From assembly GCA_031216915.1 (NCBI GenBank), contig JAUFNR010000077.1, positions 62,001-126,000 on the forward strand: DNA of 64,000 nt, read 5' to 3'. This stretch comes from Pictodentalium vernedei. Taxonomy: Eukaryota; Mollusca; Scaphopoda; Dentaliida; Dentaliidae. The notes under the pieces were generated by a model. The model was not told where the DNA came from. It worked only from the letters and a program-made list of their open reading frames with translations, and did not search any database. The first letter of the stretch is position 1; each line of letters starts with the position of its first letter. Of the stretch, positions 54,383-63,881 are shown in pieces. Position numbers and translations under genes: made by a program.

Positions 54383-55270
54383 TGTGAAAGAACAACAATA
54401 AGTCCTTGTTACTCGCAAAAACCCCTGACACAAAGATACATAATAACATGATCCATTAATAAATGAAAAAACAATTGCAAAACAAAATAATTTTGAAAAA
54501 ATATTTTTTCAGAGAAGCCCAAGTTGCTGAAAAGTAACGTTGAGCCCCGATGGATCCGATGGCAAAGTGTGGTCAAAAATTTTAAAATTATATAAAATAA
54601 TTAATGAGACACTTTCGGATAATATAAATGTATCTTATAATGAGATAAACTACCACAAAGGCAAACAGCCCCCCTCAAAAAAGGCTGTTGCCAATGAAAA
54701 CAAACAGTGTAAACACACTAGAAAACATGACTCCAGGCACTGAAAAAACTGGCCCAGAATCAGTCATCAATTACACTCTATCTGATGCAAAACAGAGACT
54801 CCCAGGGGAGAATCTGCAGAACATCAGATGGAAGATGCAGAACACAAACGTTATACACCCATGGGTGAAAACGTAACTATGGGGAAAATAACAGAAAACA
54901 TTCTGTAACCAAGCAACTCTCCCAGGGAATTTTAGAAATGAAACTTCTCAAAAATATGCCAAAAGCATGGGAGAATTGCAAGGGGGGACTTTAGAAGGCT
55001 AGGGGAGAGGAAACACTGAATAAGCAGTGCAACAATTAGCAAGAATGACAACAAGAGGCCCATGCCTCGAAAATAGGCAACTTAACATAATTTCAACAAA
55101 AAATTTTAAGTACAGCCCTGATTATTTTTTGCCACTTCTTTTTTCCTCTCCTCCTTCTATCCTCCTTAGAATCACATTTTCTCCAAAAATTACGTGTCTG
55201 GCATCCTTTAAACTGAGATTTACAAGCACAAAGATCAGTGAGATGTTGACTGATGAAGGGCCAAACAGAG
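54383..55270 (-). other. DIRS copy I 5' leader
   Basis: About 890 bp of non-coding leader, collinear with that of copy B and with the same inverted repeats. No conserved ORF. Confidence 0.6.
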
Positions 55271-55470
55271 AATGATATTTGGCGCCAATTTCGGGACGAC
55301 TGCGTCACTGCGCATGCGCAGTAGAGTCGTACTATGGAGGTCCTTTAGGACATGATTTCTTTTTGTTTTGGATGCAAATTTTGGGGATTGGGGGGCAAAA
55401 TTTGTGTTTGGCCCTGGTTTTTGTGGAGTTAGCACCAGCTAAGTCTGGGTCATTGGTACAGTATAAAAAT
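55271..55470. repeat. DIRS copy I, 5' ITR
   Basis: A 200-bp ITR ending GTATAAAAAT at 55470; copy H resumes with ATATTTTTTCAG. Confidence 0.92.
55278..55320 (-). promoter_or_regulatory. E2F-like and NRF1-like palindromes in 5' ITR, copy I
   Basis: TTTGGCGCCAA at 55278-55288 and TGCGCATGCGCA at 55309-55320, at the expected promoter side of the intact element. Confidence 0.5.
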
Positions 55471-56427
55471 ATATTTTTTCAGCGAAGCCCAAGTTTCTGA
55501 AAAGTAACGTTGAGCCCCAATGGATCCCAAGGCTAAGTGTGGTCAAAAATTTTAAAATTATATTAAATAATTAATGCAACACTTACGGATAATAATAATG
55601 TATCTTATAGTGAGATAAACTACTCCAAAGGCAAACCGCCCCCCTCAAAAGAGACTGTTGCCAATGTAAACAAACAGTGTAAAAACACCAGAAAACATGA
55701 CTCCAGGCACTGACAATACTGGCCCGAAATCAGTCATCAAAATTACACACTATCTGATGCAAAACAGAGTCTCCCAGGGGAGAATCTGCAGAACATCAGA
55801 TGGTAGATGCACAACACAACGTTTATACACCCATGGGGAAAATAACAGAATTCATTCTGTAACCAAGCTAATTCTCCCAAGAGAATTTAGAAATGATCTT
55901 TCTCAAAAATATGCCAAAAGCATGGGAGAATAGCAAGGGGGAACTTAGAAGACCAGGGGAGAGGAAACACTGAATAAGCAGTGCAACTTTATAGCAAGAA
56001 TGACAACAACAGGCCCATGCCTCGAAAATAGGCAACTTAACATAATTTCATTAAAAAATTTTAAGTTACAGCCCTGATTATTTTCTGTCACTCCTTTTTC
56101 CTCTCCTCCTTCTATATCCTCCTTAGAATCACCATTTCTCCAATAATTATGTGTCTGGCATCCTTTAAACTGAGATTTACAAGCACAAAGATCAGTGAGA
56201 TGTTGACTGATGAAGGGCCAAACAGAGAATGATAATTGGCGCCAATTTCGGAACGTCCTTGACACTGCGCATGCGCAGTAGGGGCAAAGTATGGAGGTCC
56301 TTCAGGACATGATTTCTTTTGGTTTTAGATGCAAATTTTGGGGATTGGGGGGAAAAATTTGTGTTTGGCCCTAGATTTTTAAGAGTTAGCACCAGCTATG
56401 TCTGGGTCATTGGTACAGTATAAAAAT
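55471..56427 (-). mobile_element. DIRS copy H, part 2 (leader and 5' ITR)
   Basis: Leader from TTTTTTCAGCGAAGCCC to the 5' ITR at 56228-56427. The ITR markers (GGAACGTCC, GTAGGGGCAAAG) match the H 3' ITR and not those of nested copy I. Confidence 0.88.
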
Positions 56428-56476
56428 ATAATATTCAAAATAATAAATTTTGATATTGTCTGTATCAGGTAAAGGG
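56428..56476. mobile_element. piggyBac-like palindromic MITE (M7), right part
   Basis: ATAATATTC...AATAAATTTTGATAT...GGTAAAGGG, then TTAA at 56477-56480. It completes the MITE started at 46035. Confidence 0.78.
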
Positions 56477-56480
56477 TTAA

Positions 56481-56889
56481 TGGTTTATACTGTGCCATTA
56501 TTCTTTGGCATCCTTTTGGCATTATGGCAGGAGAAAGAAGGCAAGGGGGTGGGGGAGGGGTTGAGGGTTGGGGGTGACAATAAATAAATGATAACTACTT
56601 TGATATTCAATAACTACTTCAATTCATAATCAATGAATAATAAAAATCAATTTAAAAATTTAAATGTGTAAGTTTTGTAAAACAAGCTCCAAAAAAGAAA
56701 TTGAAAGGAGAACCGATTACAAATCTTGTCTGATAGAGCATAGTTTAGAATTGAAAATATAAGTCATATATGTCAATTTGATAGAGCTGATAGATTCAAA
56801 CAGTAGAGTTAGAGACATATGGCAGACAAAAAGAATGGTCTGTTCAAAATAACCAAGGATTAATAAAAAATCTACACTGTAGTTGCAAC
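56481..56889. other. Intron sequence; G-quadruplex candidate
   Basis: AT-rich except for five G-runs of 3-5 bases separated by short spacers at 56544-56574 on the plus strand, which could form a G-quadruplex. No exon seen. Confidence 0.6.
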
Positions 56890-57051
56890 TAGGGCTGCAC
56901 GAAAACTGAATACTGGTATTGGTATTCAAAAAAATACCACGGTATACCGGTATATCGAAAACTGTTCAGATATGTGAAGACAAGTACCACAATTGCGACT
57001 CGAGGCATCAGTCGGAATGAATTAGCATGCCTTGATGATGCGATTTGAAAA

Positions 57052-57290
57052 GCCTTTACCCGACGCAGACGATATAAAAATTTATTATTTTCAAAATTAG
57101 TTTATCAGATTTTCCCCAAAGATTTCAACAAAACTATATCATGTAACCCCTCATTGGAACGATCTCAACGAGCTCGTTCCAATGAGGGGGTCACATGATA
57201 TAGTTTTGTTGAAATTTTTTAAACTTATTTTTTCAACCGCTGAATTTGTATATTACGAGGGCACAAGCAGACAATTCCTTGGATAAAGGG
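57052..57290. mobile_element. piggyBac-like palindromic MITE (M8), old copy
   Basis: CCTTTACCCGACGCAGACGA at the left, GGATAAAGGG at the right, central palindrome CCCCTCATTGGAACGATCTC. The flanking TTAA has decayed (ATAA on the right). Inserted in the hAT-like element. Confidence 0.78.
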
Positions 57291-57424
57291 ATAATATTAT
57301 TCATTTGGGGCTACAGTTAAAAAACTCAAGACATCTTGAAAATTAAATTGTGAGTAAATAAATAATGATGATAAACCGATATTTTTTAAATTACACCGGT
57401 ATTCAATCGATATTGGTTTGAATA

Positions 57425-57792
57425 TTTATTATTATTATTTATTGATGTTTAAGATCACATATTTATGCACAATGGCTAATCATGACCGTGACAGTTTTAC
57501 GGGTGGAGGAAGCCGGAGTACCCGGAGAGAACCACCGAGCAACGACGAGCAGCTGCCAGCTCCCCAACATCGTAACTCCGCACTGCAGCACAGGCAGGGT
57601 TAGATTGGTTGAAGACATGCGTACCATCGACGTGCAGTACGCCTTAGTGCACGGCGTCATCGTGCCCCCACGCGGGCAATGGAGATGAAGTGTCTTGCCC
57701 AAGGACACAACGCGGTTGCCGCAGTTGGGATTCGAACCGAGGACCTCTCGGCTTGCAGCCTGCACCTCTACCTACTGAACCACCGCGCTCCC
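57425..57792 (-). mobile_element. tRNA-headed SINE with 14-bp TSD
   Basis: Complete SINE on the minus strand. tRNA-like head with A box (GTGGTTCAGTAGGTAGAGG) and B box (GGTTCGAATCC), shared body (GTGTCCTTGGGCAAGACAC, GGTTCTCTCCGGGTACTCC), tail ending in AATAAT repeats. Flanked by perfect TATTGGTTTGAATA copies at 57411-57424 and 57793-57806. Confidence 0.88.
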
Positions 57793-57991
57793 TATTGGTT
57801 TGAATACCGGTATATATCGGTTTATTGATATACCATGCAGCCCTAGTTGCAACTGGACGATGGAGTTGAGAATGAATTGTCATCAAAATGCATTTCCCAT
57901 TCAAGCTTTTCATGAGTTGGAATAGAATATACTCTCCTGATATGAATTCCAACTGTAACTATCAGAAAACAAGTTCAAAACAGATTCTTAC

Positions 57992-58096
57992 CCTTGAGGC
58001 GACAATAAGACATCTTTTACCAACTGGACAGACTGTCATCATCCATTCATTGGGAAAATCCACTGGTACTTCTATCATCCATTCCGAAAACATCAA
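57992..58096 (-). CDS. SNUPN: Snurportin-1 exon (start of cap-binding domain, first in window)
   Basis: A 105-bp, 35-codon exon, phase 0 at both ends. Acceptor TTTTGTAG ending at 58097, donor GTAAGA starting at 57991. It encodes [20 protein letters not shown] then [15 protein letters not shown], matching the snurportin block S-EW-IEVP ... VCPVGKR-LIVASR. In human snurportin-1, as I recall, a leucine just before SEW stacks on the cap; here that position is Phe. The N-terminal importin-beta-binding exons would lie beyond 58096; I did not recognise them in the remaining 5.9 kb. Confidence 0.9.
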
Positions 58097-58136
58097 CTAC
58101 AAAATGGCAAAAACAGGTACATGATGTTTTGTCACC

Positions 58137-58440
58137 AAATTATTTATTTATTGAGATGTTGGACAGTTTTATGGGTGGAGGAGGCCAGAGTACCTGGAGA
58201 GAACCACCGAGCAACTGTCAGACTCCTCAACGTACCAACTCCACACAAGCAGGGTTACCTTTGATTGAAGACATTTGCATCATTGACATGCAGTACATCT
58301 TAGTACACAGCACCACCGTTCCTCCAAGTGGGCAATCAGGATTAAGTGCCTTGTCCAAGGACACAATGCAGTTACCCCTGGCAGGGATTGAACTGTGGAC
58401 CTTTCAGTCTGAAGTCCAATTCTGTAACCACTGAACCACT
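58137..58440 (-). mobile_element. tRNA-headed SINE
   Basis: Same SINE body in minus orientation: TATTTATTGAG tail side at 58141, GGTTCTCTCCAGGTACTC, and a head with GTGGTTACAGAATTGG near 58420. About 40 bp from a snurportin exon. A 7-bp TGTCACC flank is possible but short. Confidence 0.78.
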
Positions 58441-58674
58441 GTATTCCCTGTCACCGGCAGATCAAGAAAAAGTTCTCATCATTGACTTGAACATGCAGAA
58501 CAGTAACACTTTCAACTTTATTCTACCAAATGAAATCTTCAGAAACTACTCAAAATAAGGCTATTAAAAAAAATTCTTGTTTCTCAGGCACTTCGCTCAT
58601 CACAGAAAGTCTGCCTTACTTTTTTTTTTCACCTGGAAATCTCTTCTAGGAAACTATTTTGCACTTGTAGAACA

Positions 58675-59060
58675 AATATTTAACCAACTCTACTTTGTTT
58701 GACAGAGCTGGTTAAATTTTCAACTACATTATGGGAAAATTTCACTGCTGAAAACATTTGTTTGCCACATAATAGTGAATGCAGTTAAATTTCTGATTCC
58801 AACTATTTTCAGAACTGTTTTGTGAATAAACAAAAAGAAAAAAAATCTCAGACAATTTTTCCTCCATATTATGATGATGGAAGGAGGATTTTGTGTGGTT
58901 TTCTGTTGTGGTTTGTTATTTTGGGTAATTCACAAAACAGTCCTGAAAATAGTTGGAAATATTAATTATAACTAATTATAAACAATGTTTTCAGCAGAAA
59001 ATTTCTCATAATGCCATTTTATATTTAACCAACTGTATCTTGTTTGGCAGAGCTCCGCCT
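58675..59060. repeat. Foldback-type inverted repeat
   Basis: Long arms pair: AAAATTTCACTGCTGAAAAC with GTTTTCAGCAGAAAATTT, and CCAACTATTTTCAGAACTG with CAGTCCTGAAAATAGTTGG (58740-58830 against 58925-59012). TTTAACCAACT...TTGTTTG-CAGAGCT occurs on both sides in direct orientation, and the CTTGTTTGACAGAGCTC word also forms the palindrome at 22791. Confidence 0.7.
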
Positions 59061-59396
59061 CTGTAGGCAGTCAAGACTTGACAAGAAACAAGTTGATTTT
59101 TGTCCACTCTTCTTGATTGTTCTCATATTGCAGAGTTTGTCAGTCGAATAACAACCTCTGATGGTTAACAGCTCTCAACAGATAGTATTAAAGAACAGCC
59201 TACACTACGGGTTTTCCAATGATTGTGAAATGACTGTTTTACTATGGGAGCAGTTGTCCCCTGTACCTTTTCCTACGAGGATATTAGTTGCTCTTCTGAG
59301 ATTTTCAAAATGACAGGCCTTCATTTCTGTGATTTAATTGTGGCTTAATTAAAAATACATTGCACCACTATTTATTTATTGGGTTTTTTAATGATT

Positions 59397-60146
59397 ATTT
59401 ATTTATTGGTGTTTAAGGTCACATATTTTTGCACAATGGCTATCAACTCAAGACCAGGGGTGACCATTAATAAGCCATGCTGCCCATTTTAGAGAGGGTT
59501 TCCACCTCCCAAGCATTGGTGACTGGGTCCTATTTTACCAGTAAAACAGAGCCTGTTCACCGCAGTGAACAGGTTTTTGTTAATGATACTTTTAACAGTA
59601 AGGGTCATCTTGTGTCAGAGTTTTTATGGGCGGAGGAAGCAAGAGTACCCAGTGAGAGAACCACTGAGCAGTAGCAAACAACTGTCAAACTACCCAAAAG
59701 TACTAATTCAGCACAAGCAGGGTTAGCATTGGTTGAAGGCAAGTGCACCTTTGACATGCAGTATGCCTTAATACACAGTGCCAATCTAGATTACATGTCT
59801 TGCCCAAGTACATAACGCTGTTATTGCCTGTCAGGATTAACCCTTTACCCAACAAATTGGCTGTATCCGCCCGTGTAATATGCAAATTCAGCAGTTGAAA
59901 AAATATTATTTTTCAAAAAATTTCGACAAAACCATATCATGTGACCCCTCTTTGGAACGAGCTCGGTGAGCTCGTTCCAGTGAGGGGTCACATGATATGG
60001 TTTTGTTGAAATTTTTTGAAAAATTTAAAAAAATGATATTTAAAATAATAAATTTTGATATCGTCTGTGTTGGGTGAAGGGTTAAACCGTGGAACTTTAA
60101 ATTTGAAGTTCAATGCTCTAACCACTGAGCCACGGTGCTCTACATT
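59397..60146 (-). mobile_element. tRNA-headed SINE split by a MITE
   Basis: SINE tail at 59397 (TTTATTGGTGTTTAAGGTCAC), body with GTACTCTTGCTTCC-like sequence on the minus strand, head near 60090-60146 (GTGGCTCAGTGGTTAGAGCA). A segment of about 120 bp with the CCTGTTCACCGCAGTGAACAGG hairpin has been added near 59560. The MITE at 59841-60081 splits the head inside the B box. Confidence 0.78.
59841..60081. mobile_element. piggyBac-like palindromic MITE, complete, clean TTAA site
   Basis: 241 bp, CCCTTTACCCAAC to GTTGGGTGAAGGG, flanked by TTAA at 59837-59840 and 60082-60085. Removing it with one TTAA restores a continuous SINE head (GGTTTAATCCTGACAGG on the minus strand), so TTAA is a true target duplication. 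Confidence 0.92.
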
Positions 60147-61205
60147 GTACTAGAATATTACATCTAATGTGTTCTTGTATTGATAGTAGGGCAGTTGCTT
60201 GGTGGCATGCATTTGGGGCCCGGTTAATTCACCTCTTTCACAGCTAAAACCTGTGCCGGTACTGTGATTTTCCCAAACAACCACTAAAGCGCATGTGCCG
60301 TCACTATGAGGAAGCTGTGAATTTTTTTGAGGTAGTGTGTTCGTCACAGTGACGTCATTTCAACATGGCTTCTGCATGCAAAAAATTTGTTACAATGCGC
60401 TTACTGATTAAAAATAATAATGGGTGGAGCAAATGTAAGGTTTGAGCTTATCATTTCAGACTCTAATCAAAAATAAAATACCTATAGGCATTCTTTAAAA
60501 CATGATGCAAACTTAAGTTAAGGACTAAAAACAGTCCTTTTACCCAACAAAATTCCCGAATCGGTCTACAAAAAATAGAAAAACCACAAAATGTTACAAC
60601 TCAAAACGACAGTTGTTTTGACATTCAAAGTGAATCATATGGCATCTTTTAAAATGAGCTGTTCTAACTAATTCCGAAACATTGTCACTTGAAGGGCATT
60701 TTTAAAGTCTGCCAACTTTACAGCACTGCTCATATAGGGAGCAGCACTTTTTTTTGATGCTGCAAGTATATTTACTTCCGGGTGATTTGTCCGTTAACTC
60801 AGTAAATGTGACGAAACTGTGCAGTTCTGGTTGATTCTCAGCATTGCTCATAAGTGTGCCGTCTGTTCTATCTGTGCTGTGGCATGAGTGAATCAACCAG
60901 GCCCTTGGAAAAAGTGTGCAAGCACTTCCCAAAATGGACGATCTGTACATGACACCCCTGCATTTCCAAAAATTAAGTACTGCTGTGATGAACGTGCTTA
61001 CTTCACATCATGTCACCTCAATGCAACACATAAATTACTCTTTATAAATGTTAAAATCTAATTTGCTTAAATTTTCAAATGCTGAAATAACTTTCAAAAA
61101 AAAGTTATTGGGGTAAAATACCCTTTGTAATATACTAATAATATCATTAGGAGCACTGGCCAGTGCATACATATAGATAGACAGGGCACTCAATGACGAA
61201 TCTGA
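60147..61205. other. No recognisable feature
   Basis: Unique-looking intron or flanking sequence. I looked for an importin-beta-binding exon of snurportin on the minus strand and saw none. Confidence 0.55.
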
Positions 61206-61210
61206 AGGCA

Positions 61211-61335
61211 AATAGGGCTGTATGGTATTTTGATATACCAGTAACACTGGTATTGAAATCTTCATCGGTCAAAAATTGTGCAAGGTAAATGGATACCGGT
61301 ATATCATGAGTAGCAGTATTCATATTGATCGCAAG
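61211..61335. mobile_element. Fragment of the TAGGGCTG hAT-like family
   Basis: TAGGGCTGTATGGTATTTTG and GGATACCGGTATATCATGAG resemble the ends and interior of the element at 56890-57845. No matching right end seen. Confidence 0.5.
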
Positions 61336-61339
61336 ATAC

Positions 61340-61945
61340 CAGGATTTCTTCTTCCTTTCAAGTCCCAGTTCTTGATTCATTGAACACAAAAAAATAATGT
61401 GTGAATTTATGGAATATGCACTTGCAACATCTTCAGTTATAAACTGAATACTTTCGACAAACCTATATGAATATTACAGATAGTTGTTGTGAGGTTTGGG
61501 TTTTTTTTAGCTTTGGTTTCAGGTTTCAATATGATTTTGTCTTTAAAAATTCCTACTTAGGCCCCACAAAGTAAATCTTCTGTTTCTCATGCCATTTTTT
61601 GTAAAACTGCATGTGGGCAGGTAGTTTTTTATTTTATTATTTATTTTTAGGCTTTTCCCTCTGGAAAAGACTATTGTTTTTCTACGGATTATTATTATAT
61701 TTTTTTTTTGGGGGGGGGGGGTTTGTTTTTTTTTTCCCCACATTTTTGTCCGTACGATTCAGAAGCCATTTTCGAACCGATTTTCACACAATTTGGCAAA
61801 CGCATAGAGTGGCAAAAAATCTAAAAATGTACCGAAGTGGAATTTTCGATTTAATCCTTATTTCACCAGAATTGGCAAAAAACTGCCAAAATTGGGGTTT
61901 ATCGGCACTTTCTCGAAACACGTCTTTACGATTTTTTTTAAACAT
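61340..61945. other. No gene; T- and G-homopolymers
   Basis: T10 followed by G13 and T10 lies at about 61700-61735. Nothing else recognised. Confidence 0.55.
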
Positions 61946-61949
61946 CCAT

Positions 61950-63500
61950 CATTACTAGACCTGCCTATGACACAACCTTTGATACACACTACATATTTGG
62001 CGATGCATATGGTAACCCTCCACAGGCTGCCAAACATCGAAATTTTGATGAAATGGGACGGTTTCAGACCCCCACAACACCCAAACGATACCCAAGAGGT
62101 AAACATAACTTCCTTTATTGGAAGTGGAATTCACCGAAGATCATTTTTGTAAGTAATAAGGGTGTTCAGAAAACCAAGTGTAAACCCGTTTTGGGCTGGT
62201 TAAACAGCAATACCCCAAAAAAGCTCAAAACTTCATGTTTTCTGTGGATTTCTCTAAACGAGTCTTGTAGATTTTCAAGAAAAATTGGTCACTCTCAGGT
62301 CTTGGTGTGACATTACAAGTTGCATGGATAAAATATTCCGGTCAGCATTAGTTAACCCTCCCCGAGCTGCTAAACGTAAAAACTGTGATAAAATGGGCTG
62401 TTTTTAGACACCAACAGCACCCAAACGATATACCACAGAGAAAGGGGCCTTCATTCATCGGACGCAAAATTGATCAGAAAATATTTTTGAAAGTGGTAAG
62501 GGTATTCAAAATTTGACGTCTTAACCCATTTTGGGCTGGTTAAAGAGAGATACCCATTAAAATCTAAAAATACCCATTTTCTGTGGATTTCTCTAACAAC
62601 ATCTTGTAGGTTTTTAAGAAAAATCGGCTATTTGCAGGTCTTGGTGTGACATTACAAGTCACATGAACAAAATATTCCGGTCAGCATTAGTTAACCCTCC
62701 CCGGGCTGCTGAAGGTCAAAATTGCGATAAAATGGGCTGTTTTTGCACACCAACAGCGCCCAAAGGGTACACCACAAAGAAAAGTGCCTTCTTTTACAAT
62801 TTATATGGAAACATTTTTGTAAGTAGTAAGGGTATTCAAAAGTCGACGTCTTAACCCATTTTGGGCAGGCTAAAGAGAGATATCCCTTGAAAGCTTTAAA
62901 TTCCCATTTTCTGTGAATTTCCCTAACGGTAACTTGTAGGGTTTCAAGTCAAATTGACTATTCATAGGTCTTTATGTGACATTACAAGTTGCATGGACAA
63001 AATATTCCGGTGAGCGTTTTTTAACCATCTACAAGCTGCCAAGCATCGTAATGTTGTTAACATGGGACTGTTTTCAGACACGCACAGCACCTAATGTATA
63101 CATGAGAGATAAACATAATCTCCTTTGTTTGAAGTGGAATTCACAGAGGACCATTTTTGTAAGTAATAAAGGTATTCAAGAAACCAAGCGTTAACCCCTG
63201 TTGGGGAGGTTAACAGGGATACCCATCAAAAGCTTAAAAAATCGTTTTCCCTGGATTTCTTTACAAACATTTTGTGGGGTTTTCAAGAGAAAATGGCCGT
63301 TGATAGGTCTTGGTGTCATATGACCAGTTGCATGGATCAATTATTCTGGTAGGCATTTGTTAACCCTTCATGAGCTGCTAAATGTAAAAAAAATTGAGGA
63401 AATAGTCTATTTTTGGACACCAACAACATCAAATGGAAATGCCACAGAGAAACGTAACTTCTTTTACCGGACACAAAACTGATAGGGAAACATTGATATT
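61950..63500. repeat. Tandem array, about 335-bp period, about five units
   Basis: GGTCTTGGTGTGACATTACA-like unit starts are at 62299, 62637, 62967 and 63306, with a diverged first unit near 61958. Each unit also has AAAATATTCCGGTCAGC, TTAACCCTCC and TTTTCTGTGGATTTC. Identity is moderate, so the array is old. Confidence 0.82.
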
Positions 63501-63823
63501 GATATTAACCCATTCTACCATTAATGATGGGTTTTACCTAAACATTTTTTTATCAAACTCAAACCGAGTCATTTCAGACTACTATACTCACCTTTCTCAT
63601 AACATCAATGAAGGAACTTTAGTGAAACAGTTAAAAACAATTCATCAGACACTGTGGGGTCAAGAAAAATCATGGAATCTAATCGGGAAAAGCCATGATT
63701 CTCCAGAATCATAAAGTCTAGTTGTAATTATTTTTTTGCCATCAAATGTTCATATTCTTGGTTTGTTTTATGTTTTAGGTTTCATAATCTACAGAATAGC
63801 ATGGGTAGAGGTGTATTTCATCT

Positions 63824-63881
63824 CTTGAGTGCAAGAAGGTTTAGCAGTGCTAAAGCATCGCAAAACCATCTTGTACTCAAG
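63824..63881 (+). other. 58-nt hairpin, microRNA-precursor-like
   Basis: CTTGAGTGCAAGAAGGTTT pairs with AAACCATCTTGTACTCAAG (one mismatch, one G-U), and the loop side AGCAGTGCT/AGCATCGC can extend the stem. Length and shape fit a miRNA precursor, but foldback repeats are common here, so this is only a candidate. Confidence 0.25.

Larger units (their letters stand above)
48336..55470 (-). mobile_element. DIRS copy I, full length (7135 bp), apparently intact
   Basis: A complete autonomous-type DIRS retrotransposon nested in copy H, with both ITRs, the ICR, and three open genes covering gag, RT/RNase H/methyltransferase-like and YR. The ITRs differ by one base that I can see (a C5 against C6 run). 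The insertion joins GAAAA and ATATTTTTTCAG without target duplication. It is the best candidate in the window for an active element and for the source of proteins that moved the defective copies. Confidence 0.95.
56890..57845. mobile_element. hAT-like non-autonomous element with 8-bp TSD
   Basis: Ends TAGGGCTGCA and TGCAGCCCTA, flanked by perfect GTTGCAAC duplications at 56882-56889 and 57846-57853. The interior has GGTATACCGGTATATCG-type words, related to a fragment at 61211. It hosts a MITE and a SINE as later insertions and has no transposase. Confidence 0.85.

Noticed and set aside
61147-61389. Snurportin N-terminal exon (basic stretch LERKKKSWYL)
   Set aside because: No match to the importin-beta-binding pattern, overlaps a hAT-like fragment, and lacks convincing splice sites.
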